64,000 nt of DNA from assembly GCF_050219315.1 (NCBI RefSeq), contig NZ_CP116939.1, forward strand, positions 1,798,001-1,862,000, given 5' to 3'. The notes beneath the pieces were generated by a model, which was not told where the DNA came from, did not search any database, and was given only the letters and a program-made list of their open reading frames with translations. The translations under genes and the position numbers were made by a program. Positions 9,369 to 18,017 of the stretch are shown here, in pieces. Source of the stretch: Megasphaera_A sueciensis (GTDB taxonomy: Bacteria; Bacillota; Negativicutes; Veillonellales; Megasphaeraceae). The first letter of the stretch is position 1. Each line of letters starts with the position of its first letter.

Positions 9369-10343
9369 ATGAGTAAAACCATGAAAATGATTGCCGACAT
9401 TGGACTTATTCCGCAAATTTCTCTTAATGATCCAGCGGACGCCGAGCCGTTAGGCCGTGCTTTAGTAAAAGGCGGTATTCCCATTGCAGAAGTTGCGCTT
9501 GACCAAGATACCTCTTTAAAAGTAATCCAAACATTATCTAAACAAGTGCCAGATATAATCGTCGGTGCCGGAATGATCCGTACGGTAGATCAAGCTCGCA
9601 GTGCAGTAAAAGCAGGTGTCCAATTTATTATTACACCTTCCTTTAACCCCGCCGTTACAAGATGGTGTCTTGCAAATACCGCAAACACGGTGGAGATTAT
9701 CCCGGGCATTACATCTCTCGCTGATATCGAAAGAGCCCGGGATATTGGACTTACAGTATATAATTTTTTTCCAGCAATCTCCGGTGGCATCGCAGCATTA
9801 AAAACTTTGTTCGACCTGTTCGAAGATATAAAATTTATACCGATGGGCGGCATTGACAGAACTGTCATGAACGATTATCTGGACCTTCCTAATGTCGCAG
9901 CTGTCGCCGGAAAATTCATGACACCCTCGGATATAATAAAAAACAAAAACTGGGGTGAAATTACAGCACTATGTAAAAAAGTATTCAAGCACCTGCTCCG
10001 TTTTGAATTAGGACATATCGGACTGCATGCCGATACACACAATCATGCTGAAATCATCACAAATGACCTATGTACTCTCATGCTGCAAAATAAATGTATC
10101 AAGGGCGATCGTTGTTTTGTTGGTTCTGCCATCGAAGTCTATGATCGTTCTATACCGGGATCCACCGGGTATATCTGTATCGATACACGAGATATAGAAA
10201 GAGCCATTGCCTATTATAAACGCCGGGGAGTAGAGTTCGATCGAGAACGGTGTATAAAAGATGAAACAGGAAAAACAAATATAATATATTTAAAAAAAGA
10301 AGTACATGGATTAGCCATTCACTTGCACCAAAAAACAAAATAA
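9369..10343 (+). CDS. KDPG/KHG aldolase-like protein fused to a glyoxalase-like domain; Schiff-base lysine missing
   Basis: 324 residues. Residues 1-205 follow the KDPG/2-keto-4-hydroxyglutarate aldolase barrel: IAEVALDQD (Glu conserved), PDIIVGAGMI, PSFNPAVTRWC, IIPGITSLADI and a VYNFFPAISGG block. In Eda the last block reads KFFPA and its lysine forms the Schiff base; here codon 9762-9764 is AAT, so residue 132 is Asn. Residues 206-324 resemble a vicinal-oxygen-chelate domain (GHIGLHA early, LAIHLH at the end). It is nine bases after the permease stop and probably co-transcribed. Standard aldolase chemistry is doubtful; it could be a lyase with other chemistry or a binding protein. Confidence 0.8.
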   Translation: MSKTMKMIADIGLIPQISLNDPADAEPLGRALVKGGIPIAEVALDQDTSLKVIQTLSKQVPDIIVGAGMIRTVDQARSAVKAGVQFIITPSFNPAVTRWCLANTANTVEIIPGITSLADIERARDIGLTVYNFFPAISGGIAALKTLFDLFEDIKFIPMGGIDRTVMNDYLDLPNVAAVAGKFMTPSDIIKNKNWGEITALCKKVFKHLLRFELGHIGLHADTHNHAEIITNDLCTLMLQNKCIKGDRCFVGSAIEVYDRSIPGSTGYICIDTRDIERAIAYYKRRGVEFDRERCIKDETGKTNIIYLKKEVHGLAIHLHQKTK

Positions 10344-10356
10344 TTTTCCTTAAACA

Positions 10357-10400
10357 TTAAAGATAGCGGCTTCCAAAAAAAAGGAAGCCGCTATCTTTAA
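10357..10400. terminator. Strong bidirectional terminator
   Basis: A perfect 18-bp stem (TTAAAGATAGCGGCTTCC and its complement) closes an A-rich loop. It sits between the convergent aldolase-like gene and ilvE. Confidence 0.9.
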
Positions 10401-10467
10401 CTGAAATTGTATATCGTATTCGAACCAATACCCAGTTTATTACAAAACCTACAGTTTACAACTGTAT

Positions 10468-11502
10468 TTATTCTATAACTTTTATCCAGCCCTTCGGAGC
10501 TTCAATGAGTCCCTGCTGAATTCCTGTCAATGTATCATATAGTTTCTGGGTAATAGGTCCCATTTTTTCCATGCCGCTCGGAAAACAAATTTCCGTTCCG
10601 TGATCTACCACTTTGCCAACCGGTGAAATAACGGCTGCGGTCCCGCACAAACCACATTCCGCAAACTCTTCTACTTCTGTAAGTTTAACGGGGCGCTGCA
10701 TAACCTTAAGTCCCAAGTAGTGTTCTGCAATATAAAGCATAGAACGCCGTGTAATAGACGGTAAAATGGAATCTGACTTAGGCGTTACAAGTTCATTATC
10801 CTTCGTTATAAATAAAATATTAGCCCCGCCAGTCTCTTCTACATAGGTTCTGGTAGTTGAATCAAGAAACATATTTTCATCAAAACCATTTTGATGGGCC
10901 AAAACATAGGGATATAAACTCATGGCATAATTCAGACCTGCTTTTACATTTCCTGTACCCTTAGGTGCCGCACGGTCAAAATCACTAACACAAAGAGTAA
11001 GCGGCTTAGCTCCTCCTTTGAAGTAAGGACCTACGGGTGTGCCAAATACACGGAATTGATATTCATCGGAAGGTTTTACCCCAATAACCGGACCGGAAGC
11101 AAACATATAGGGGCGCAAATATAAAGAAGCACCTGTTCCATACGGAGGTACCCATGCAGCATTGGCTTTTACGACACACTCTACAGCTTGTAAAAATATC
11201 TCTTTTGGATACGGCGGCATTTCCAGCCGTTTAGCAGAATCTATCATTCGCTCCGCATTCAAATCCGGTCTGAATGCAACTATATGTCCATCTTGCGTCG
11301 TATATGCCTTTAATCCTTCAAAAACCTCTTGGCAATATTGCAAAATACCCGCAGATTCATGTAAAACAACGGTTTCATCAGCTGTCAGATAACCGGCCTC
11401 CCATTTGCCATTTCTATAATTTGCGACATAGCGCTGCGGCGTTTTCCGATAATTAAAGCCAATCGATGTCCAATCAAGATTTACTTTTTCCACGCTAATC
11501 AT
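10468..11502 (-). CDS. ilvE: Branched-chain amino acid aminotransferase
   Basis: Class IV PLP aminotransferase of about 344 residues that transfers the amino group of Leu, Ile or Val to 2-oxoglutarate (or the reverse). Visible marks are QEVFEGLKAY near residue 60, LYLRPYMFAS near 128, the PLP lysine in GNVKAGLNYA near 190, and the cofactor-phosphate region EETGGANIL. The exact start is uncertain: an ATG at 11502 sits next to AAGGGTG, while a GTG at 11493 has better spacing to the same sequence. It is alone between two intergenic regions, away from the ilvC-ilvD operon, and no T-box is visible in front. Confidence 0.93.
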   Translation of the reverse strand: MISVEKVNLDWTSIGFNYRKTPQRYVANYRNGKWEAGYLTADETVVLHESAGILQYCQEVFEGLKAYTTQDGHIVAFRPDLNAERMIDSAKRLEMPPYPKEIFLQAVECVVKANAAWVPPYGTGASLYLRPYMFASGPVIGVKPSDEYQFRVFGTPVGPYFKGGAKPLTLCVSDFDRAAPKGTGNVKAGLNYAMSLYPYVLAHQNGFDENMFLDSTTRTYVEETGGANILFITKDNELVTPKSDSILPSITRRSMLYIAEHYLGLKVMQRPVKLTEVEEFAECGLCGTAAVISPVGKVVDHGTEICFPSGMEKMGPITQKLYDTLTGIQQGLIEAPKGWIKVIE

Positions 11503-11645
11503 CACCCTTTTTTATTTACATCATATCAAGTTATATAAGATTTAGCAAATAAATTAGAAGTCGGGAAACTGTTAAAATATATGCACTAAATATGTTATAA
11601 CGTTCATACCTGCTGGTATTTTCCTTTTCCATGCAGGATCTTCTT

Positions 11646-13127
11646 TTATAATTTTCTTTCTATTTTTTTTAAAATATAGTTAATGAATAGTGTAAGAAAT
11701 AAATAAATTAACCCGGTTGTAACAAAAGATTCCCACACTCGAAAATATTGTGCATTCGCAGCATTAGCCCAATACATCAATTCAGGTGTTGCAATAGTAG
11801 ACGCCAATGAAGAATCTTTAATCAAACTTATAAAAGAATTCCCTAGTGGAGGCAGTATCTTTTTCATAGCTTGTGGAAGAATAACATATTGCATAGACTG
11901 ATAATAACTCATTCCCAAAGAACGAGCGGCTTCCATTTGTCCTTTTGGAACAGATAATATACCTGCTCTAAATGTTTCCGCGATATAAGCTGCAACATTT
12001 AAAGATAATGCTAAAACAGATGCTGCAATCCCATCAGACTTGTTCAAAAATAAAGGGATTACTCCAAAATAAATAATTAGCAATTGTAATAATAAGGGCG
12101 TTCCTCGAAAAATTTCAATATAAAAAATTGAAGAATATGATATTCCTCTAATATGTGATAATCTGCCCAATGCCAATAGTAATCCCAAAATAGTCCCAAT
12201 AATGATGCTAGTTAGTGACAATTTAATGGTGAGTATAGTTCCTTGAAAAAAATAATAACTATATTCTTTAATAATAGAAAATTTAAAATCAAATATCTTT
12301 TTTTTATTATTTAAATTCGGCTGTTGCACTATCGCATTTTTTAATTGACTAATATCAGGATTTTGATGAAAAGACTTTCGATATATTTCTGCATATGTCC
12401 CATTTTCAATGATCTCATTCAATGCTTTATCAAAATTTTCTTTAAATACGCTATTTTTTGGATACATGATACAAAAATATTCAATTGGGAAAGCATTATC
12501 GTCATATATAATTTTTAAGTCTTGATTTGGATACTGCTGAATAAGTTGCTTTGCTTGTGTATCATCACAAATCAATGCATCAACTTGATTATTCAATATC
12601 ATCTGCAAACTCAATGCAGTTTTTTTAATATTAGGATTATTTTTGCCCATTATTTTTTCTATGCATACCTGTCCTGTAGAGCCATTTTGTACGGCAACTG
12701 CTCGATCATCTAACAATAAATCTGCAGCACAATATATTTTACTATTTCCCTGAACAACCATCGCTTGCCTAGATGCAAAATAAGGTTGAGAAAAATCATA
12801 TGTTTCTTTCCGTGAATCGGTAAGCGTAATTCCAGAAATTGCGGCATCAACAGTACCATTTTTAACTTGTTCAAACATTGATTCCCAACCAGCATCTTTA
12901 ATATCATACGCATACCCTGTTTTATCAAGTATTTCCTTAATTAAGTCAAGATCAAACCCAACTATTTTTCCTTGTTCTAAATATTCAAATGGCTTCCAAT
13001 TAGCATGTGTAACAATATGGACTACCTTACCTTTACTCTCATATTGTGAAGTATCTCTATTAAGACATCCTATTATTAATAAAAAAATCAGTATAATCAT
13101 GCATCCTATCGATAATTGTTTTTTCAT
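11646..13127 (-). CDS. Polar amino acid ABC transporter: substrate-binding domain fused to permease
   Basis: 493 residues. An N-terminal signal sequence ends in LIIGC, a plausible lipobox with Cys21. A type-3 periplasmic amino-acid-binding domain follows (about 35-255: HANWKPFEY, VGFDLDLIKEI, DAAISGITLT, FSQPYF). After it come a His/Met-type permease domain (about 280-490) with EIFRGTPLLLQLL and an EAA loop, MEAARSLGMS. The start is set at the ATG after GGTGGAG; an upstream in-frame ATG would add 20 residues that spoil the signal peptide. No ATPase partner (GlnQ type) lies next to it, so the energising subunit must be encoded elsewhere. It sits behind a MerR-type promoter at 13427-13457. Confidence 0.88.
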   Translation of the reverse strand: MKKQLSIGCMIILIFLLIIGCLNRDTSQYESKGKVVHIVTHANWKPFEYLEQGKIVGFDLDLIKEILDKTGYAYDIKDAGWESMFEQVKNGTVDAAISGITLTDSRKETYDFSQPYFASRQAMVVQGNSKIYCAADLLLDDRAVAVQNGSTGQVCIEKIMGKNNPNIKKTALSLQMILNNQVDALICDDTQAKQLIQQYPNQDLKIIYDDNAFPIEYFCIMYPKNSVFKENFDKALNEIIENGTYAEIYRKSFHQNPDISQLKNAIVQQPNLNNKKKIFDFKFSIIKEYSYYFFQGTILTIKLSLTSIIIGTILGLLLALGRLSHIRGISYSSIFYIEIFRGTPLLLQLLIIYFGVIPLFLNKSDGIAASVLALSLNVAAYIAETFRAGILSVPKGQMEAARSLGMSYYQSMQYVILPQAMKKILPPLGNSFISLIKDSSLASTIATPELMYWANAANAQYFRVWESFVTTGLIYLFLTLFINYILKKIERKL

Positions 13128-13426
13128 TTTCAATTTACTCCACCCGAACTTCGCATATAGAAGACAATGTATACATTTTAATGTCATATATTCAAAGAAT
13201 ATAACTCTCTTTGGTTATACAAAATACTGTAAATATTTTTCCCGATTTGCTAACAAGGTATCATAAAAAATATAAAATCTTTTAGTTTTCAATATAATAG
13301 ATTTTTCTGATAGTATGAGTCGGAATTTTGTCATCAATACCTGCAAAAATTTTCTACTTGGTGTGTTTTCTTTCCACAATCTTAATTACATTTATAAAAT
13401 CCCCTTATTATATACTATATTTAGCT

Positions 13427-13457
13427 ATTATAAACTCTCTACTATATATAGAGTCAA
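13427..13457 (-). promoter_or_regulatory. MerR-type promoter with 19-bp spacer for the ABC transporter
   Basis: Reading left, -35 TTGACT (13452-13457) and -10 TATAAT (13427-13432) are separated by exactly 19 bp. The spacer contains CTATATATAG. The same -35 box followed by CTAT and a 19-bp spacer recurs twice at 16037-16122. A leader of about 290 nt would precede the ABC gene. Confidence 0.75.
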
Positions 13458-13490
13458 TATCCAAATATCATAGCAAAAATTCAGTTGCTA

Positions 13491-13545
13491 TACAGCGGAC
13501 CTAATTATCTGCAAAGCAAAAGCTCTTCCAATTATACCTACTGAT
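13491..13545 (-). pseudogene. Possible decayed tRNA-Ala(TGC) fragment
   Basis: On the minus strand, TTGGAAGAGC resembles a D-loop/D-stem and is followed by TTTGCTTTGCAGATAA, like the anticodon arm of tRNA-Ala (loop TTTGCA.). A GGTC segment comes next. No acceptor stem or T arm can be folded, so at best this is a remnant, perhaps left by an integration event. Confidence 0.3.
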
Positions 13546-13842
13546 TAACATTAAGAATTCGATACTTTTTGTAAAGCAATATCTGAAAATTATTTATCAA
13601 AACATACATGGTTCTAGTGTTTTCCATGATATTTAGTCCGTAAAACATCCTTATCATACGTTACTGCCTACTTATGATAAAGTAGGTATTCCTTAGGGCT
13701 TTCATAAAATCATCTGAATTTTTTATCATGACGCATTACAATCCTGCTTAACTATACATATGGAATCAAAAATATAGTATAATAAATATCGTATAATAAT
13801 AGACCATTTATTAATAAGTCTATTTTTTGGGGGGCTATCAAA

Positions 13843-14637
13843 ATGAAAAAATTTTATACAATTGGAGAAGTTTCTAAAATAATGGGGGTTTCCGTCCAAA
13901 CACTGAGATATTATGCTAATATTAAGCTTGTAGAACCAGAATATATCAGTCCAAAAACGGGATATAGATATTATACGTATGAACAATTTCCATTTATTGA
14001 TCGTATCAAATATTTACAAAAATTTGGATTTTCATTAGAAGAAATCAAATCAATCTTGTTAAGAAATGATATTAATAAGTTAGTAATCATGTTGGCAAAT
14101 AAAAAAAATGAAATAGAAAAAAATATCGCTGACTTAGAAAAAACAGCAGATATGATTAGCTGGTATCATGATTATTTTATTCGGAGTCAAACAAGTCAAA
14201 AAACACATATAAGCCATTTTAATACGCGATATTTAGTACTAACAAAAATAAGACATGATGAATCTAAAGAAAAATATCATGTTCGATTGCAAAGTTTAAA
14301 AAATACTGGATACTTAAAAACATTGGTATATAAGAGACAGTTTTCTTTACTATTTAACTATAGTGATTTTATCAAAGGAATAAACAGACCTACCCATATT
14401 GGTATGTTTCTAAATGATAAGCCAGAGCATGCGTCCGAATATATCATACAAATTCCTGATGGTAATTATTTTTGTTTAACTTCACATATTTTATGTGAAG
14501 AATGCAACCCATATGAAGCAATAGAATTTTTCAGACGTGAAAAAAAGACACCGTCTCTAGTATTGGCAAATGAATATGAAAATAATCTATACGAGTATAC
14601 GAATTGCCCCTATGAAATTCAGATTTTAATTCCCTAA
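13843..14637 (+). CDS. MerR-family transcriptional regulator
   Basis: 264 residues. The first ~75 form a typical MerR winged HTH (FYTIGEVSKIMGVSVQTLRYY, then a wing region with SPKTGYRYYTYEQF). A coiled-coil-like linker lies around 88-110 (NKKNEIEKNIADLEKTADM). Residues 120-264 are a C-terminal effector region that I do not recognise beyond a general similarity in size to multidrug-type MerR proteins. GGGGGG precedes the ATG. Three nearby promoters have the 19-bp spacer that MerR proteins act on, in front of an amino acid ABC transporter, a Cys/Met lyase and a sodium/amino acid symporter. The inducer may therefore be an amino acid or sulfur compound; this is an inference. Confidence 0.9.
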   Translation: MKKFYTIGEVSKIMGVSVQTLRYYANIKLVEPEYISPKTGYRYYTYEQFPFIDRIKYLQKFGFSLEEIKSILLRNDINKLVIMLANKKNEIEKNIADLEKTADMISWYHDYFIRSQTSQKTHISHFNTRYLVLTKIRHDESKEKYHVRLQSLKNTGYLKTLVYKRQFSLLFNYSDFIKGINRPTHIGMFLNDKPEHASEYIIQIPDGNYFCLTSHILCEECNPYEAIEFFRREKKTPSLVLANEYENNLYEYTNCPYEIQILIP

Positions 14638-14757
14638 TAAACGTACAAAAACATACATATGTAGATTTTCACAACGTGCAAAGTTTTATTTCAGCATAGA
14701 TTGTAAATATAAAAAACAAACTAGTGAATACTACGATTTCTATATTTAAAAAAACAA

Positions 14758-14787
14758 CAGGGTTATGATGCATTGGTCATAACCCTG
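14758..14787 (-). terminator. Terminator of the PLP lyase gene
   Basis: CAGGGTTATG pairs with CATAACCCTG around a 10-base loop. On the minus strand it is followed by a T-rich run. It may also stop merR transcripts arriving from the left. Confidence 0.8.
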
Positions 14788-14807
14788 CTTAGTGTCAAAA
14801 TATTGCG

Positions 14808-16004
14808 TTACTCCTTATAAGCAACTTCCAACGCATCCAAAAAGTCTTTTACTAAATCATTCGTATCTTCTATCCCACAGGAAATACGAAGAAGACCATC
14901 TGTAATACCCATTTTTAAGCGTTCTTCTTTAGGCACATCATAATGAGAAGACATGACCGGATAACTTAAAGTGGTTCTATAACCACCCAAAGTCATTGCA
15001 TAATGAGCAAAGCTCAATGCTCTCATGAATGCATTCATTTTGCTGCGATTTTCCGGTAATTCAATGCTCAGCATTCCACCAAATCCATTAAACTGTTTTG
15101 CAGCTAATGCATGTTGTGGATGTGTCGGAAGACTGGGATGATTTACTTTTAGTACATATGAACTTTCATCCAACGCCTTTGCCAATGCCGTTGCATTTTC
15201 TGCTTGTTGTTTAATCCTAAGAGTGATGGTTCTAAAACCTCGCTGTACTAGCCAACTGGAGAAAGGGTCCGCTTGTGTACCAATAAGAACTTGCAATTCA
15301 TATGCTTTTTTTATAAGAGATGCACACCCTGTTACGGATCCACAAACAGCATCACTATGACCATTCGCAAATTTTGTCAGGCTATTTACTACAAGATCTG
15401 CACCTAAATCCAGCGGACGACATTGTACGCCTGTCATGAATGTATTATCAACAACTAATATAGCATTATTATTGTGAGAAATGTCAGCAATAGCTTTTAA
15501 ATCAGGAACTGTAATCATAGGATTGGAGACTGTTTCTGTATACAGAAGCCGAGTATTGGGACGGATAGCTGCTTTAATACTTGCTAAATCAGTGAAATCA
15601 ACAAACGTTGTTTCAACACCATAATGTGCTAAAACTTTTGTAAAAATATCAATTGTTTCGCCATATAACGTCATATCTGATACAATATGATCTCCTGCTT
15701 TTACATTTGAAATAATGGCAGTCGCGATTGCTCCCATACCCGAACTGCAAGCAATGGAATCTTCACCATTTTCGGCATATGTCATTAATTCTATTAACGC
15801 GCTACGGTTAGGATTTCTATTTCTGTTGTAGCAAAAACCATGTTCATCATACCGTTTCTGTAAGTCATCTAAATCCTCTACATTAAAAGCCGTAGTCATG
15901 TAAATCGGTGTAGCTTCCGGATTAGTAACAGGTTCATTAATATAAATACCTTTGGAAAGTACATCCGTACCAAAATTAAATTTTTTGCTAGTTGATTTGA
16001 ACAT
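14808..16004 (-). CDS. Cys/Met metabolism PLP-dependent enzyme (cystathionine/methionine gamma-lyase type)
   Basis: 398 residues of the trans-sulfuration (MetB/MetC/MGL) family. Conserved blocks are TPIYMTTAF, the YNRNRNPNR motif, CSSGMGAI near 85, the cofactor-binding aspartate in VVDNTFMTG, and the PLP lysine in NSLTKFANGHSD near residue 208. It could act as cystathionine lyase, methionine gamma-lyase or a synthase; sequence alone does not settle this. The start has AGGAGG eight bases upstream. It is divergent from the AGCS symporter, and both share a MerR-type promoter region, which suggests uptake and degradation of an amino acid substrate under one regulator. Confidence 0.88.
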   Translation of the reverse strand: MFKSTSKKFNFGTDVLSKGIYINEPVTNPEATPIYMTTAFNVEDLDDLQKRYDEHGFCYNRNRNPNRSALIELMTYAENGEDSIACSSGMGAIATAIISNVKAGDHIVSDMTLYGETIDIFTKVLAHYGVETTFVDFTDLASIKAAIRPNTRLLYTETVSNPMITVPDLKAIADISHNNNAILVVDNTFMTGVQCRPLDLGADLVVNSLTKFANGHSDAVCGSVTGCASLIKKAYELQVLIGTQADPFSSWLVQRGFRTITLRIKQQAENATALAKALDESSYVLKVNHPSLPTHPQHALAAKQFNGFGGMLSIELPENRSKMNAFMRALSFAHYAMTLGGYRTTLSYPVMSSHYDVPKEERLKMGITDGLLRISCGIEDTNDLVKDFLDALEVAYKE

Positions 16005-16036
16005 TTTTTAGACCTCCTGTAATTTAAAGTAATTTC

Positions 16037-16067
16037 AGTATATTCTCTATAGTTGCAATAGAGTCAA
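16037..16067 (-). promoter_or_regulatory. MerR-type promoter (19-bp spacer) for the PLP lyase
   Basis: Leftward -35 TTGACT (16062-16067) and -10 TATACT (16037-16042), spacer exactly 19 bp. The spacer starts CTATTGCAACTATAG, a partial dyad of the type MerR proteins bind. Confidence 0.8.
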
Positions 16068-16091
16068 TAATGAAATTCGCAAAAATTATTG

Positions 16092-16122
16092 TTGACTCTA
16101 TTGTAACTATAGGATTTAAGAT
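16092..16122 (+). promoter_or_regulatory. MerR-type promoter (19-bp spacer) for the AGCS symporter
   Basis: Rightward -35 TTGACT (16092-16097) and -10 TAAGAT (16117-16122), 19-bp spacer beginning CTATTGTAACTATAG. Together with the leftward promoter it forms one long inverted repeat centred near 16079. Confidence 0.8.
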
Positions 16123-16180
16123 AATGCCATCGAACAAATGCATTTGTACCTTGAAAATTTAATTAACAGGAGGAATGTAT

Positions 16181-17704
16181 ATGTTAGCGCATGTACTAAA
16201 TTCAATTAACGATTTTTTTTGGAGTATACCGTTTATTACCTTCGTTATTTGTGTAGGAGCTTATTTCACGATTGGATCTAAGTTTTTTACAATAATTCAC
16301 TTTGGTCATATTTTAAATAACACATTTTTAAGCATGTTTAAAAAAGATGCCCATCAAAAATCAAAGGGTACTGTTTCCCCTTTTGAAGCAATTTGTATCT
16401 CTGTCGGTGGAAATGTTGGCATGGGGACAATTGGTGGTGTCGCTACTGCCGTTGCAACGGGCGGCCCCGGTGCTGTATTTTGGATGTGGCTATGGGCATT
16501 TTTTGGCATGATGGTAAAAATGGTAGAAACAACATTGGGATGCTTCTACCGAAGCCGTAATGAAAAAGGTGAATATTATGGTGGCGGTACCTACATGCTT
16601 GAAAAAGGTATCGGACGCGAATTACATCATGCCAAATTTGGTACTGTTTTAGCTGTATTATTTGGTGTTGGATTTATTGCTCAGTTCTTAGGCGGATCTC
16701 AGGTTTACACTATTTCAGAAATTCTGAAAACTAGTTTTGGCATCGACCAGATGTTGGTAACTGTACTTTACACCATCCTTTTATATTATGTTATTTATCA
16801 TGGTATCCCCGGTGTTGCTAAATTTGAACGCTATGCTACACCAATTAAATGTCTTTTGTATTTGGTAGGATGCTTATTTTTAATAATATTCAACTATCAA
16901 AATATTCCACATATGTTTTATTTAATTTTTCATGATGCCTTTACAGGTACTGCTGCTACCGGCGGATTTGTAGGGGCCACTATTTCCAAAGTAATTGGTG
17001 ATGGTGTTGCCAGATCCATCAATGCGAATGAAGCCGGTCAAGGTTCCTCTCCATTTATTTATGGCTCTGCTCAAACAGAACACCCTGTACGCCAAGCACT
17101 ATGGGCTTCTTTTGATGTTTTTGTCAACACAATGATTGTTTGTTCTCTAACAGCTCTTTGCGTTATCTCTACGGGAGTTTGGAACTCTGGCATTAAGGGA
17201 GCTTCCCTCAGTATTGCCGCTTTTGAAACCGCTTTTGGTTTCGGTGGAGATATATTCTTAGGTATTGTCGCTATTTTATTTGGTATTACTGTTACCAGTG
17301 GATGGTTCAGTTTTTATGTTGCAGTGATTAATCATGGATTTAGAAGTCGTCCAATTTTACGCGATAAGTTGGTAAAGATATTTAAACTCATCTATCCTAT
17401 TCCCAATTTAATCATTGTGGGATCAATTGTATATACCGGCAATGGACCAGATTTATTCTGGACAATTGTCAATATTACATTAATCGCTCCCGTTGCAACA
17501 AACTTATTCGGTCTTGTTATTTTAAGAAAAAAATTTTGGGCGTTACTTAAAGATTATAAAGCCAGATATATGGGAATTGGTAAAGTAGATCCCCATTTTT
17601 ATGTGTTTTACGAAGATGATCCAAAAGTATTTGCCATAGAAGAAGCCATTCGTCAAAAAGCCAGAGATATTGATGCAACAGCTCATTCACAACCTCAACC
17701 TTAA
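16181..17704 (+). CDS. AGCS-family sodium:alanine/glycine symporter
   Basis: 507 residues with about 11 membrane segments. Family marks are SPFEAICISVGGNVGMGTIG near residue 70, GPGAVFWMW near 100, and NANEAGQGSSP near 285, a signature of the alanine/glycine:cation symporters. The ATG at 16181 is chosen because an upstream in-frame ATG overlaps the AGGAGG Shine-Dalgarno. The C-terminal tail is cytoplasmic and charged. It is divergent from a Cys/Met lyase and probably under the same MerR regulator. The actual substrate could be alanine, glycine or another small amino acid. Confidence 0.9.
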   Translation: MLAHVLNSINDFFWSIPFITFVICVGAYFTIGSKFFTIIHFGHILNNTFLSMFKKDAHQKSKGTVSPFEAICISVGGNVGMGTIGGVATAVATGGPGAVFWMWLWAFFGMMVKMVETTLGCFYRSRNEKGEYYGGGTYMLEKGIGRELHHAKFGTVLAVLFGVGFIAQFLGGSQVYTISEILKTSFGIDQMLVTVLYTILLYYVIYHGIPGVAKFERYATPIKCLLYLVGCLFLIIFNYQNIPHMFYLIFHDAFTGTAATGGFVGATISKVIGDGVARSINANEAGQGSSPFIYGSAQTEHPVRQALWASFDVFVNTMIVCSLTALCVISTGVWNSGIKGASLSIAAFETAFGFGGDIFLGIVAILFGITVTSGWFSFYVAVINHGFRSRPILRDKLVKIFKLIYPIPNLIIVGSIVYTGNGPDLFWTIVNITLIAPVATNLFGLVILRKKFWALLKDYKARYMGIGKVDPHFYVFYEDDPKVFAIEEAIRQKARDIDATAHSQPQP

Positions 17705-17774
17705 TCCATTTTTATTTAATACAAAAGTAAAAAAATATCTCAAAATAACTTAAAAGGAATCAATCCCAAATTTT

Positions 17775-17970
17775 GTGTAAACCTTCGTGTGGTGTAAAAT
17801 AAAATTACATCATACGGAGGTTTTTCATTATGGTAAAAAAACGCAATCTAGCAGGAAGGAGACGAGACGTCGCGTTAAAATTCGCGAATTATTGCAAATG
17901 AGAAACATCACCAGCATGGATGATACCCAGAATATATTCAAAGATACCATTGCCGAATTTATGGACAGCC
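17775..17970 (+). pseudogene. IS256-family element, 5' end only
   Basis: The terminal-like sequence GTGTAAACC at 17775 is followed by a small frame. After one frameshift near 17833 (a run of A), it reads RELLQMRNITSMDDTQNIF and KDTIAEFMDSL, the N-terminus of a mutator/IS256 transposase. It is cut abruptly at 17971 by the 1374-bp IS3-family element. Confidence 0.65.
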
Positions 17971-18017
17971 TGATATTGTCAATATCTCTTTACACTTTTT
18001 TCTCGAGGATATTGGAT

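Larger units (their letters stand above)
13188..13842. other. 655-bp non-coding region between the ABC transporter and merR genes
   Basis: Holds the leftward MerR-type promoter, a tRNA-Ala-like scrap at 13491-13545, a small hairpin near 13668-13687 (CCTACTT/AAGTAGG), and TATAAT boxes at 13778 and 13792 that may drive merR despite poor -35 matches. No coding potential is seen. Confidence 0.55.

Noticed and set aside
13726..13986. 86-codon minus-strand frame over the merR start
   Set aside because: It overlaps the merR HTH coding region antisense and has no ribosome binding site.
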